From: an uncultured Clostridia bacterium
GTDB taxonomy: Bacteria > Bacillota > Clostridia > Christensenellales > Borkfalkiaceae
Reading direction: 5' to 3'
DNA length: 48,770 bases
Assembly: GCA_944368065.1 (NCBI GenBank)
Contig: CALVWV010000014.1
Coordinates: forward strand, 1 to 48,770
The notes beneath the pieces are model-generated. The model had not been told where the DNA came from. It did not search any database and saw only the letters and a list, made by a program, of their open reading frames with translations. The position numbers and the translations under genes were made by a program. How positions within the stretch are numbered: position 1 is the first letter of the stretch; the number at the start of each line of letters is the position of its first letter. Below are positions 36,162 to 44,321 of the stretch, in pieces.

Positions 36162-37325
36162 TTATATAGAAGTAAGCTTCACGCTCGCCCCCGTCCTCGC
36201 ATCCTGATACATAACCCAGTAACCGCCGCTGCCCGCGGGAATGAAACCAGCCATGCCCTTTAAACTTTCGGGACAGGCGGAACCCATGGCGGGGACGCCG
36301 TAGCAGACGTATGACGGCCGCCCCTCCTCAAAAATTATGCCGAACACGTAAAACCTTTTTCCGCCGTAATTTATGCGCACCCAGCGCGAATTTTCCACCG
36401 CCTCTTCAAGCTCGGTTTCGTGCGGGTGGGATATTAAAAGCTTTTCTATCTCGCCGCGCATGCGCTCGTAAAAGCCGAGGTCGTCGGCAAGCGGTATTTC
36501 GCGCGCTTTTCCGCCATTTTCTGAATTTTCTGCCGCATAAGATTTAAAGGCGTTTTCGGCTTTATCCGTTTTTTTATTTTCAGTTTTTCCGGCATTTTCC
36601 CGCAATCTGTTTTTATCTGGATTTTCTGCGCCGCAATTATCTTTTTCGCACGCTTTATTATTTTGCGGTATTTCGGGCATATCTGCGGGGCAATCGCAAT
36701 TTTTTTCGGTAAAATCATTTAATTTTCCGTCTGCAAAGCCATCTTCTTTTTTGCAGGTATTTTTTTCTGCGGCATTTTCAGGCTCTTTGCGTAAGCTGAA
36801 ATGAGCTTCATTTTCTCCCCCGCCGCGCCCCTCTTCTTCCTCTTTATCCTTGCGTACATCGCGCTCGCTTTGAGTATTTTTGCCGTATTCATAATAATTG
36901 TCCTCCGCAATGGCTTCGTCCTCGTAAGCGGCGCCCGCCTCGGGCAAATGCTTATTTTTTTCCTGTTTTTCGGCTTCGCGCACGGCGAGCGGCGCAGCCC
37001 ACGCCATATCGCCGCATACAGCCACCGCGACGGGGCTTACTTCGCCGTTGACGAAGCATACAACGGCGGCAAAACCTTCGGATGTTTCGATATTGCTCTG
37101 GCATTCGCAGTATCCGCCCTCGCATATGACGGTATTTTCGCCGTCGGTGACGGCGGTTATGTACCTGCCCTGCGTAAGCGGAGCAAAATTTATGAGCGAT
37201 ATTTCGGCGCGGAAAAACGTGCCGTATTTTTCAGCCTTGACAAGCCCCGAAAGGGCGCCTCCGTCCGCGGAAAATCCGCTTTTTATGCCGCGTATTACCG
37301 CAATATTTTTTGTGTATCCCGCCAT
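36162..37325 (-). CDS. Two-domain protein of unknown function with long low-complexity linker
   Basis: I do not recognise this 387-residue protein. Residues 1-125 form a compact Cys-containing domain starting MAGYTKNIAVIRGIKSGFS. Residues about 130-280 are a linker rich in Glu, Lys, Asn and Asp, encoded by distinctly AT-rich DNA. Residues about 280-387 form a second domain (HETELEEAVENSRWVRINYGGKRFYVFGIIFE, ending in WVMYQDARTGASVKL). No signal peptide or membrane helix is seen. AAGGTG precedes the ATG. The 3' end abuts the 111-bp repeat. The gene is divergent from pckG, but shared regulation is not evident. Confidence 0.75.
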   Translation of the reverse strand: MAGYTKNIAVIRGIKSGFSADGGALSGLVKAEKYGTFFRAEISLINFAPLTQGRYITAVTDGENTVICEGGYCECQSNIETSEGFAAVVCFVNGEVSPVAVAVCGDMAWAAPLAVREAEKQEKNKHLPEAGAAYEDEAIAEDNYYEYGKNTQSERDVRKDKEEEEGRGGGENEAHFSLRKEPENAAEKNTCKKEDGFADGKLNDFTEKNCDCPADMPEIPQNNKACEKDNCGAENPDKNRLRENAGKTENKKTDKAENAFKSYAAENSENGGKAREIPLADDLGFYERMRGEIEKLLISHPHETELEEAVENSRWVRINYGGKRFYVFGIIFEEGRPSYVCYGVPAMGSACPESLKGMAGFIPAGSGGYWVMYQDARTGASVKLTSI

Positions 37326-37513
37326 TTTTCACCTTCACGCAAAAAAATTAACGCTTTATTTAATATATAATATAATAATAAAGTTTGCGTATTTTGTAAT
37401 TTTTTATTATTTTTTGCCGTAAATTGGCGCGGAAATATGCCTTAAATATTTTAATTTTCCGTCAGAATCCGCGCCGTACGGGCGCAAAATTAGATTTTTT
37501 ATATTTAAAATTA

Positions 37514-37542
37514 TTGCGTTTAAAATATTTTTGAAGTATAAT
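37514..37542 (+). promoter_or_regulatory. Probable promoter of pckG
   Basis: TTGCGT (37514-37519), a 17-base spacer and TATAAT (37537-37542) lie 76 bases before the start codon. A small ATGCGG-ATA-CCGCAT hairpin (37584-37598) lies in the leader. Confidence 0.7.
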
Positions 37543-37618
37543 TATTATGAAATAAAATTATATTATATTTGGTACTCTGTTAAATGCGGATACCGCATAC
37601 AAGGTAAAGGAGTTAAAA

Positions 37619-39628
37619 ATGGCACTTACGAAGAATAAAAAGATTCTTTCCTTTGTGGAAGAAAGCGCCGACCTTGCACAGCCCGACTACATCGTGTGGA
37701 TAGACGGAAGTCAGAAGCAGATAGACGAGCTGAGAAAGGAAGCCGTATATTCCGGCGAACTTATCAAACTTAACGAGAGCCTTCTGCCCGACTGCTACCT
37801 TCACCGCACCAAGGTGAACGACGTTGCGCGCGTTGAAGACAGAACTTTCATCTGCACTTCCGACCGCGACGACGCGGGCCCCAACAACTACTGGATGGAC
37901 CCCAAACAGGCGCACGAACTCGCCGCTGAAATCGCCCGCGGCTCAATGCGCGGCAGAACGATGTACGTCATCCCCTATTCCATGGGCGTTATCGGCTCTT
38001 CCTTCGCGCGCTACGGAATTGAAGTTACCGACTCCATCTACGTAGTCCTCAACATGAGCATTATGACCCGCGTTGGCAAAAAGGTGCTCGACGCTATCGG
38101 CAGGGACGGCGATTTCATAAAGGGCTTCCACGCAAAATGCAACGTTGACGCAGAAAACAGGTACATCCTCCACTTCCCCGAAGAAAACGAGATTATTTCC
38201 GTTAACTCGGCTTACGGCGGAAACGTGCTCCTCGGCAAAAAGTGCTTCGCGCTCAGAATTGCTTCCTACCTCGGCAAGAACGAAGGCTGGATGGCGGAGC
38301 ACATGCTCATTCTCGGCGTGACATACCCCGACGGCGAAAAGAAGTACGTTGCGGCGGCGTTCCCTTCCGCTTGCGGAAAGACCAACCTCGCAATGCTCAT
38401 TCCCCCCAAACATTACCTTGACAAGGGATATAAGATAGAGTGCGTGGGCGACGATATCGCCTGGATACGCGTAGGCGAAGACGGCAGACTCTGGGCGGTA
38501 AACCCCGAAAACGGCTTCTTCGGCGTTGCGCCCGGCACAAACGACCACTCCAACCCCAACGCCCTCGCAACGACAAAGCGCGGCACGATTTTCACCAACG
38601 TTGCGCTCAACACCGACGATATGACGGTATGGTGGGAAGGCCTTACCAAGGAACTGCCCCAGCACGTCATAGACTGGACGGGCAAGCCCTGGGATCCCGC
38701 TAAGTTCGACAAGAAGAACAAGTCCACCTGCTCGGCTCACCCCAACAGCAGGTTCACGGCTCCCGCCAAGAACTGCCCCTGCATTTCGCCCGAGTTTGAA
38801 AGCGCCAAGGGCGTGCCCCTTTCCGCAATAATCTTCGGCGGAAGAAGGGCTACCACCACCCCCCTCGTTTATCAGTCGAGGGACTGGAACCACGGCGTGT
38901 TCGTAGGCAGCGCGATGTCTTCCGAGACGACGGCTGCAGCTACAGGCGCGACGGGCGTTCTGCGCCACGACCCCATGGCAATGAAGCCTTTCGCAGGCTA
39001 CCACATGGGCGACTACTGGCAGCACTGGATTGACATGGGCAAGATTGTAAAGAATCCGCCCAAGATTTTCAACGTAAACTGGTTCCGTCAGGATAAGGAC
39101 GGCAACTTCATATGGCCAGGCTTCGGCGACAACATGCGCGTGCTCGAATGGATTTTAAAGCGCTGCGAAGACAGCGTGGACGCCAAAGAGACTGCCATAG
39201 GCTACGTGCCTTACGCCGAGGACATAGACATTTCCGAGCTCGACTACGAAATCGCGCCCGACCACAAGTTCGGTCTTGCAGACCTTGAGGGCATACTCGA
39301 GGTTGACGAAGCGCGCTGGGGCTTTGAAGCCGACGAGCTTGAAAATTACTACAACAAGTCTATAGGCAGCAGAATACCCAAGGAACTCTGGGACTGCCTT
39401 AACACCTTAAAGGCGAACTGCGCGGAAGCAAAGGCAAAGGCCGAGGCGGAAATGCCCAAGGCACAGCCCGAAGCCAAGGCGGAGGCCGAGGCGGTGGAAA
39501 AACCCGCTGAAAAGCCCGCGTACACGGGCAAAAAGCGCGGCCGCAAACCCGGTTCTGCAAAGAAGTCTCAGCCCGAAGTACAGCAGATTAAGCGCGGCAG
39601 AGGCAGACCCCGCAAAAATCCCCAGTAA
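37619..39628 (+). CDS. pckG: GTP-dependent phosphoenolpyruvate carboxykinase with AT-hook tail
   Basis: The 669-residue protein is a GTP-type PEPCK. Its kinase-1 loop is FPSACGKTN at 248-256, and MGDYWQHW, FGGRRATTTPLVYQSRDW and NVNWFRQDKDGNF are family segments. It interconverts oxaloacetate plus GTP with PEP, CO2 and GDP; in fermenters it often runs toward oxaloacetate. Catalytic sequence ends near residue 600. The last 65-70 residues are a KPAE-rich linker followed by two AT-hook-like motifs: KKRGRKPG (638-645) and KRGRGRPRK (658-666, core GRP). AAAGGAG sits before the ATG. The tail is unusual for this enzyme. Confidence 0.97.
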   Translation: MALTKNKKILSFVEESADLAQPDYIVWIDGSQKQIDELRKEAVYSGELIKLNESLLPDCYLHRTKVNDVARVEDRTFICTSDRDDAGPNNYWMDPKQAHELAAEIARGSMRGRTMYVIPYSMGVIGSSFARYGIEVTDSIYVVLNMSIMTRVGKKVLDAIGRDGDFIKGFHAKCNVDAENRYILHFPEENEIISVNSAYGGNVLLGKKCFALRIASYLGKNEGWMAEHMLILGVTYPDGEKKYVAAAFPSACGKTNLAMLIPPKHYLDKGYKIECVGDDIAWIRVGEDGRLWAVNPENGFFGVAPGTNDHSNPNALATTKRGTIFTNVALNTDDMTVWWEGLTKELPQHVIDWTGKPWDPAKFDKKNKSTCSAHPNSRFTAPAKNCPCISPEFESAKGVPLSAIIFGGRRATTTPLVYQSRDWNHGVFVGSAMSSETTAAATGATGVLRHDPMAMKPFAGYHMGDYWQHWIDMGKIVKNPPKIFNVNWFRQDKDGNFIWPGFGDNMRVLEWILKRCEDSVDAKETAIGYVPYAEDIDISELDYEIAPDHKFGLADLEGILEVDEARWGFEADELENYYNKSIGSRIPKELWDCLNTLKANCAEAKAKAEAEMPKAQPEAKAEAEAVEKPAEKPAYTGKKRGRKPGSAKKSQPEVQQIKRGRGRPRKNPQ

Positions 39629-39656
39629 GTTTTTTACGGTTAAATAAAACTGAAAC

Positions 39657-39688
39657 GGGCGGCGGACTTTTTAAGTCCGCCGCCCTTT
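39657..39688 (+). terminator. Terminator of pckG
   Basis: A 13-bp stem (39657-39669 with 39673-39685) is followed by TTTAATATT, 28 bases after the stop. Confidence 0.82.
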
Positions 39689-39808
39689 AATATTATTACG
39701 TCATATAATGCCGTTGCGCCATAATGCACGGTATATTGAGCATTATGCATACGCGGCACACAGCCGCGTTATGTCGCTGCATATGGCTTTTGCAAGCTGA
39801 AATATTTT

Positions 39809-39840
39809 GCGGGCCGCGCTGAAAGCGCGGCCCGCATTTT
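39809..39840. terminator. Terminator after the small membrane protein gene
   Basis: A 12-bp GC stem (39809-39820 with 39824-39835) and GAA loop lies just after the stop of the minus-strand gene. The T runs are ATTTT on plus and a mixed AAAATATTT on minus. Confidence 0.65.
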
Positions 39841-39847
39841 ACTTTCA

Positions 39848-40084
39848 TTAATTTTTGTTCTTGTCTTTATTTACTTGGTTATTTTCAGCGGCAACATTGT
39901 CGCTTTTGCCTTTGGATTCAATACTTTCTTTGGCAAAAAGTCCGTAAACAACAAGAATGACGCCGGCAATAAGGAAAACTACGGCAATCATCCCTGCGGG
40001 GCTGTACGTTCCGCCCGCGACCATGAAAAATATTGCAATTAAAATTGCGGCTATTCCCGCAAGCATCATTTTTATTCCCTTCAT
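39848..40084 (-). CDS. Small two-helix membrane protein of unknown function
   Basis: The product of about 78 residues has two hydrophobic helices (LAGIAAILIAIFFMVAGG and AGMIAVVFLIAGVILVVYGLF) and a charged Lys/Asn C-terminal tail. The start is ambiguous: the ATG at 40084 is 4 bases after the queT stop, while the ATG at 40069 has AAGGGA at better spacing. It is probably cotranscribed with queT under the preQ1 riboswitch, but nothing ties it to queuosine. Confidence 0.7.
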   Translation of the reverse strand: MKGIKMMLAGIAAILIAIFFMVAGGTYSPAGMIAVVFLIAGVILVVYGLFAKESIESKGKSDNVAAENNQVNKDKNKN

Positions 40085-40088
40085 TATT

Positions 40089-40718
40089 TTACTTTTCTTC
40101 CCTTTGTTCTTCCTGCTCAACACTTTGCGCTGAAGGCGCTGAACCGTGCGCAGAAGCCGCGGCGTGCACAGGCGAGGTAAATACCTTTACTCCCTTCTGC
40201 CTGAGCTTTAAAACGGCAAAGAAAAGGGGTATGCCGAGCACGTAAACCCAGAGCGCCTGGTTTGCGCACATTATGCCGAATTCCACCCAGTAAACGACGT
40301 CGGTAGAACCTGCAAGTATCCACACGGCGGGAACTATGAACGCGTTTACTATTACGGGGAAGATGCCGCCAACAATTACCTTTGCAACATTGTTTTTTAT
40401 AATCTTGCCGGTAAGGTATGTGAGTATTGCGGCGAGCAGCGACGCAAGGCTTCCGAGGAATATGTCGTACACGCCGTAAGCCGAGATAAGGTTAGCCAGC
40501 ATGCAGCCTATGTACAGCGCGGGAATTGCCTCGGGAAAGAAGAGGGGCAGAACAGTCATTGCCTCGGCAGGCCTTATCTGGAAAGGGCCGTAGGGAATGA
40601 TTGGTCCGAGCGAACAGGTAAGCACTACGTACAGCGCGGCGATTACGCCCGCCCTGCACAGCATTTTGGTGTTCCAATGCGAAAAATCGCTTGCAACGCC
40701 TTTGAAAAATTCTTTCAT
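40089..40718 (-). CDS. queT: QueT-type queuosine precursor ECF transporter component
   Basis: The protein of about 209 residues has five or six membrane helices and the QueT pattern: MLCRAGVIAALYVVLTCSLGPIIPYGPFQIRPAEAM and GCMLANLISAYGVYDIFLGSLASLLAA. QueT is the substrate-binding S component of an energy-coupling-factor importer for queuosine precursors such as preQ1; the shared EcfAA'T module is not in this window. An upstream preQ1-I riboswitch supports the call strongly. The start at 40718 (MKEFFKG) is chosen by family length; an ATG nine codons earlier (40745) is possible. The last 30 residues are Ser/Ala/Glu-rich and probably disordered. Confidence 0.93.
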   Translation of the reverse strand: MKEFFKGVASDFSHWNTKMLCRAGVIAALYVVLTCSLGPIIPYGPFQIRPAEAMTVLPLFFPEAIPALYIGCMLANLISAYGVYDIFLGSLASLLAAILTYLTGKIIKNNVAKVIVGGIFPVIVNAFIVPAVWILAGSTDVVYWVEFGIMCANQALWVYVLGIPLFFAVLKLRQKGVKVFTSPVHAAASAHGSAPSAQSVEQEEQREEK

Positions 40719-40832
40719 CTTTTTTTGCAGATTACGGCGCAGCATTTTTCTTCATTTTAAAAGCCTTTTTTTTCGGCGCGCGCACATTGCGGTGCGCGCG
40801 CCGCAAAAATTTGCTGACCTTTTAAAGAAATG

Positions 40833-40861
40833 AAAAAGGGGACGGCGCAAAAACCGTCCCC
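40833..40861 (-). terminator. Intrinsic terminator of the preQ1 riboswitch
   Basis: An 8-bp GGGGACGG/CCGTCCCC stem (40838-40845 with 40854-40861) is followed on minus by TTTTTC. It lies about 25 bases after the aptamer and before queT, as in a transcriptional OFF switch. Confidence 0.85.
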
Positions 40862-40884
40862 GAAAAATACTTAATCTGTATTCT

Positions 40885-40931
40885 CCTTCGGTTTTTTTAT
40901 AACGGAAGTGTTGAGCCGAAAACCTTCCGCG
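40885..40931 (-). promoter_or_regulatory. preQ1-I riboswitch aptamer
   Basis: On the minus strand the P1 stem is CGGAAG (40929-40924) with CTTCCG (40908-40903). The loop GTTTTCGGCTCAACA contains TTCGG, which pairs with CCGAA in the A-rich tail TTATAAAAAAACCGAAGGAG. This is the H-type pseudoknot of the preQ1-I class. The downstream gene is QueT, its best-known partner. Confidence 0.9.
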
Positions 40932-41160
40932 CGCAATTTCAAAAATAAAACCGCGCAATAAAATTTTATCGAAACGCCGCAAAGCGGCGTTTTTTAACTT
41001 AAATACAATAACTTTCAGCGTTGCGGCGCTAAGCATTGCGGCACCGTTCATTGCAGCGCTGTTCATTGCAGCGCTGTTCATTGCGGCGCAAAAGCTCTTT
41101 GCCGAAACCTGAGCTTTTTGGCGGCGTCTGCGTCAGAAATCCTTATGCGCAGCACAAAAG
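40932..41160. other. Region between jag/khpB and the queT riboswitch
   Basis: It holds a hairpin with plus-strand T6 (40974-40995), the 15-bp tandem repeat, and an AAAGCTC/GAGCTTT stem near 41094-41127 that may terminate the jag transcript. The queT promoter must lie here but no clear hexamer pair was found. Confidence 0.5.
41046..41090. repeat. 15-bp tandem repeat, three copies
   Basis: GTTCATTGCAGCGCT units at 41046-41060, 41061-41075 and a slightly changed copy at 41076-41090, with a weak partial copy before them. In one minus-strand frame this would give MNSAA repeats, which I do not take as a gene. Confidence 0.85.
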
Positions 41161-42072
41161 TTATTCGCCTTTGTTTTCCTTGTTTTCAGACTTTTCTTCC
41201 TTGCCTGCCCCGCTGTTGCCGAGGAAAGTGCCGAGGTAAATCTGCTTTTTGCCCTTGGGTGCGGATGAACGGGGAGGACGCGAGTTGCGCTCGCTCCTTT
41301 CGGAACGGTCGGAGCGGCCGAACCTCTCCCTCTTTTCGCCGTCGCGCTTGTCGAAGCGGCGCTCCCTTCTTTCAAACCTCTTTTCTCCGCCTTCGCGCCT
41401 GTCGCGGTTGAACTTTCTTTCGCCGCGCTTTTCTTTTCTTTCGAAAGGCACTTCGTTCTTGGGGATTATTACCACCCTGCGCATGGGCTCTTTGCCCTCG
41501 GATACGGTGGTTACATCCTCGTTATCGGCGAGCACGGAATGAACGACGCGGCGCTCGTAAGGGCTCATGGGCTCCAACGCTACGCGCCTCTTCTTTTCAA
41601 CGGCCTTTACCGCCTTTGCAACGGCAACGGCTTTGAGCTTGTCTTCGCGCTGGGCGCGGTAATTTTCGCAGTCTACGACTACGCGCCTGTACTCTTCCCT
41701 GCCGATGTTGGCAACGGCGCCCGCTATGCACTGGATAGCGTCGAGCACTTCGCCCCTTCTTCCGATTACAGCCGAGGTATTCGTCGTCTTTATTTCGATT
41801 TCAATCTTTTCGCCGTCTGATACAACTTCGTTGAAAGCGGGGATTTTAAGGATTTTTAAAAGTCCGTCGATAAATGCCGCGGCGCGTTCGCCGTCGGACG
41901 CCTTTTTTACTACCTTTACCTTTGCTTTTACAGAACCGAAAAGCTTTTTCTTGCCTTCTTCGAGCACGGTTATTTCCGCCTGCTCCCTTTCAATGCCGAG
42001 CGTTTTTAAGGCTTCTTTAACGGCTTCGTCCACCGTCTTGCCCGTGAAAACGTTTTCCATATTTTCTTCCAT
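41161..42072 (-). CDS. khpB: Jag/KhpB RNA-binding protein (SpoIIIJ-associated) with Arg-rich tail
   Basis: The 303-residue protein has a Jag_N domain (about 1-55: FTGKTVDEAVKEALKTLGI, KKKLFGSVKAKVKV), a KH domain with IGRRGEVLDAIQ, and an R3H domain (MSPYERRVVHSVLADNEDVTTVSEGKEPMRRVVI). It binds RNA with KhpA and affects cell division and elongation in related bacteria. The last 90 residues are unusual: Arg/Glu/Lys/Ser-rich with RRERRFDKRDGEKRERF and SDRSERSERNSRPPR. Such tails usually bind RNA or promote condensation. It lies 28 bases after yidC, the standard order. Confidence 0.95.
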   Translation of the reverse strand: MEENMENVFTGKTVDEAVKEALKTLGIEREQAEITVLEEGKKKLFGSVKAKVKVVKKASDGERAAAFIDGLLKILKIPAFNEVVSDGEKIEIEIKTTNTSAVIGRRGEVLDAIQCIAGAVANIGREEYRRVVVDCENYRAQREDKLKAVAVAKAVKAVEKKRRVALEPMSPYERRVVHSVLADNEDVTTVSEGKEPMRRVVIIPKNEVPFERKEKRGERKFNRDRREGGEKRFERRERRFDKRDGEKRERFGRSDRSERSERNSRPPRSSAPKGKKQIYLGTFLGNSGAGKEEKSENKENKGE

Positions 42073-42100
42073 ACTAAATGAAGCTCCTTATCACTGTAAC

Positions 42101-43366
42101 TTATTTCCTCTTTATCTGCCTTTCGGCTTTGGAGGGCTTGCGGAGATATTTTTCGAGTTCGTTGCGCTCTTCAAGCTTTCTGAATTTAACGTCGAGCGCC
42201 TTGTTTACTATCAGCGTGGTTATAAAGCTGTACAGCGTGTTTGTTATCATGTAAATTGAGAACGCGGCGCTGTAGAAGAATGAAAATATACCGTAGATTA
42301 TGGGCATGAGTATGAGCATCCACTTGTTGGTGCGCTGACCCGCGCCGTCAACCGTGCCGAGCTCGTTCATGTCTTTCTGCATACGCATCATGAAGAACTG
42401 CGAGAGGAACATCATGCCTATCGCCACAACTATGAGCACGAAATAGCCGTTGTACGTATCCTTTTCTTTGTCGAGGTGGGCGGTTACTTCGTTGTAGCTT
42501 TCTTCGTAGTTGCTGAGATCCGAAGCCCTTGAAAGCGAGCTTACGAATTTATCGAATGAAGGCACTTCCTTGTTGAGCATGGAGTCGGGATACCAGATGT
42601 TGCCTACCCACATAAAGCCCTGGTTGTGTTCGTGATAGTAGTTTGCAGAAGCTTCGCGCGCGAACTCCGCCATGTAATCCTTTATGATTACGAACATGTC
42701 GTGCTCGTACTCGTCCGCTTCTTCAACATTTACTTCTGCAGTGAGCGCCTCGTAAGTGGGGTCGTTCTGAGCCCTGTGCGCCGTGTAATAATCTTCGAAT
42801 TTTTCAAAATTTACGCGGTAAACGGCTTCGCCGTCGCTGTCAGTCGCGGAGATTAAAAAGCCGTCGGGATTTTCTTCGTCGTAAACGTATTCCTGCGCTA
42901 CCTCGTTATACGCGGTAACCATTCCGCGGTAAAGCTGAAGGTTTGCATACTGCGAATAGGTGGAGAACTGGCTGAACACTACCATGAATATGATGAGCGA
43001 TACAAGCGTGGGAAGGCATATTCCGAGCATGGAATAGCCGTTCTTTTTGTACAGCTCCATCACTTTCTGGTTGTACATGGCCTTGTCGTTTGCGTACTGC
43101 TTCTGCAGCTTTTCCATCTGAGGGCGCATTCCCTTCATTATGAGGGACTGCTTTTTAGTTTTTACCTTGGAGAAGACGTCCAGGGGCATTACTATCGTCT
43201 TTAATATGAGCGTGAAAATAATTACGCCCACGGCAGTAATGCCTATGCCTTCTACAAGAAATTTGATGATTTCGCCTATCCAGTTGAGGTTTATCTGAGA
43301 TATCTGCTTCACCATGAAGCTGATAAACCCGGTGGACTCGGCGGGTAACGTAGCCAAAAAGTTCAT
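42101..43366 (-). CDS. yidC: YidC/Oxa1 membrane protein insertase
   Basis: The 421-residue protein has the YidC core: TLILKTIVMPLDVFSKVKTKK with the cytoplasmic KGMRPQMEKLQKQY loop, TM2 LPTLVSLIIFMVVF, and the last helices WMLILMPIIYGIFSFFYSAAFSIYMITNTLY. The hydrophilic-groove Arg seen in many homologues is Lys here. An extracytoplasmic insert of about 150 residues separates TM2 from NIWYPDS. YidC inserts membrane proteins, including Fo subunits such as those in this window. No lipoprotein signal is visible. A basic C-terminal tail ends RQIKRK. Confidence 0.96.
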   Translation of the reverse strand: MNFLATLPAESTGFISFMVKQISQINLNWIGEIIKFLVEGIGITAVGVIIFTLILKTIVMPLDVFSKVKTKKQSLIMKGMRPQMEKLQKQYANDKAMYNQKVMELYKKNGYSMLGICLPTLVSLIIFMVVFSQFSTYSQYANLQLYRGMVTAYNEVAQEYVYDEENPDGFLISATDSDGEAVYRVNFEKFEDYYTAHRAQNDPTYEALTAEVNVEEADEYEHDMFVIIKDYMAEFAREASANYYHEHNQGFMWVGNIWYPDSMLNKEVPSFDKFVSSLSRASDLSNYEESYNEVTAHLDKEKDTYNGYFVLIVVAIGMMFLSQFFMMRMQKDMNELGTVDGAGQRTNKWMLILMPIIYGIFSFFYSAAFSIYMITNTLYSFITTLIVNKALDVKFRKLEERNELEKYLRKPSKAERQIKRK

Positions 43367-43387
43367 TCTTTTTTACTTGCAGCGGGG

Positions 43388-43678
43388 TTAGAGCACCCAC
43401 CTTACCTTAAAAAAATTTTCGGGAACGGGGTCGTAGCCGCCCTTGGTGAGCGGGTTGCAGCGCATTATGCGCCACGTGCCCATCAGTATTCCCAGAACCA
43501 CTCCGTGGTTGTTCAGCGCGCGGAGCATGTACTCCGAACAGGTGGGCGTGAACATGCACGTCCCGTGCGAAAAATGGCGCTGATAAAATATTATAAGGCG
43601 CATCAGAAACATCTTCAAATACGGCTTTAAAACCGTGCGCCTCAGTCTTTTATATGCTCTTTTTATGCGCGCGTACAT
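43388..43678 (-). CDS. yidD: Membrane protein insertion efficiency factor YidD
   Basis: The 96-residue protein has the family core [46 protein letters not shown]. YidD is a small amphipathic protein at the membrane that helps YidC. The start is not clear: the ATG at 43678 overlaps the rnpA end by 16 bases, and an ATG six codons earlier is also possible. There is an N-terminal basic extension of about 20 residues compared with B. subtilis. Order rpmH-rnpA-yidD-yidC-jag is standard. Confidence 0.93.
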   Translation of the reverse strand: MYARIKRAYKRLRRTVLKPYLKMFLMRLIIFYQRHFSHGTCMFTPTCSEYMLRALNNHGVVLGILMGTWRIMRCNPLTKGGYDPVPENFFKVRWVL

Positions 43679-43989
43679 TGCATTTTTCTGTAGCATGTTT
43701 TAAGCGCGGACTCAAACTTTGCGAGGGAGTATTCCTCCGCAACGCGCGGCATGAGTATTATCGCACAGCTTACGGGGCATTTTTCCAAAGTGTTGTAAAA
43801 CGCCTGCCTTACAAGCCGCTTTATCCTGTTCCTTTTTACGGCTTTTCCGTGCTTTTTAGAGACTATGACCGCCATTTTCAGCTCCGCTGACGGGGAGTAA
43901 ACGGCGGTAAGCTCCCCTGAGTACGCCTTTTTGCCCTTTTTGAACAGACGCTGAATGTCGGTGTTTTTTTTCAACCTTGCGTACTTCAT
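43663..43989 (-). CDS. rnpA: Ribonuclease P protein component
   Basis: The 108-residue basic protein has [21 protein letters not shown] at the start and the RNR-type motif [16 protein letters not shown] that contacts P RNA. It helps the RNA subunit trim tRNA 5' ends. The start at 43989 gives normal length; the frame continues 23 codons upstream. It lies about 80 bases after rpmH. Confidence 0.96.
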   Translation of the reverse strand: MKYARLKKNTDIQRLFKKGKKAYSGELTAVYSPSAELKMAVIVSKKHGKAVKRNRIKRLVRQAFYNTLEKCPVSCAIILMPRVAEEYSLAKFESALKTCYRKMQCTRA

Positions 43990-44071
43990 GCAAAACACCC
44001 TTGAAAAGTATTTAAAAAGGGCGGCGCCTTTTATGCCGCTGTGCGCGATACCGCGCACCTTTCCTTACCTT

Positions 44072-44206
44072 TTACGCGGAAAGATGCTTGCGGCCCTTGT
44101 TTCTTCTTCTCTTTAAAACGTTCCTTCCTGCTTTAGAAGCCATGCGCTTTCTGAAGCCGTGTACCTTGCTTCTCTGTCTTTTCTTGGGCTGGTAGGTCCT
44201 TTTCAT
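44072..44206 (-). CDS. rpmH: Ribosomal protein bL34
   Basis: The 44-residue highly basic protein starts [18 protein letters not shown] and ends [11 protein letters not shown], the bL34 pattern. It is part of the 50S subunit. AGGAGG sits 5 bases before the ATG. A promoter overlaps the dnaN 3' end (44322-44351), and a terminator-like hairpin lies between that promoter and this gene. Confidence 0.98.
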   Translation of the reverse strand: MKRTYQPKKRQRSKVHGFRKRMASKAGRNVLKRRRNKGRKHLSA

Positions 44207-44264
44207 TTCATCCTCCTGAAATCGTTGACGGCAATTATTTTTTTCTCTCCGTCCGTTTCACGAA

Positions 44265-44291
44265 AAATCTTTTGCCGTCGGCAAAAGATTT
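44265..44291 (-). terminator. Terminator-like hairpin in the rpmH leader
   Basis: A 12-bp perfect stem (44265-44276 with 44280-44291) and 3-base loop is followed on minus by T5. It lies after the dnaN stop but also after the rpmH promoter, so it may both end dnaN and attenuate rpmH. Confidence 0.75.
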
Positions 44292-44321
44292 CCGCAATTT
44301 TTTTATTTTACGCTATTTTCA

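Noticed and set aside
37943..39025. 360-codon minus-strand frame
   Set aside because: It is antisense to pckG and has no family pattern or ribosome site.
40752..41081. 109-codon minus-strand frame starting with MNSAA repeats
   Set aside because: It spans the tandem repeat, the preQ1 aptamer and its terminator, so it cannot be a real coding region.
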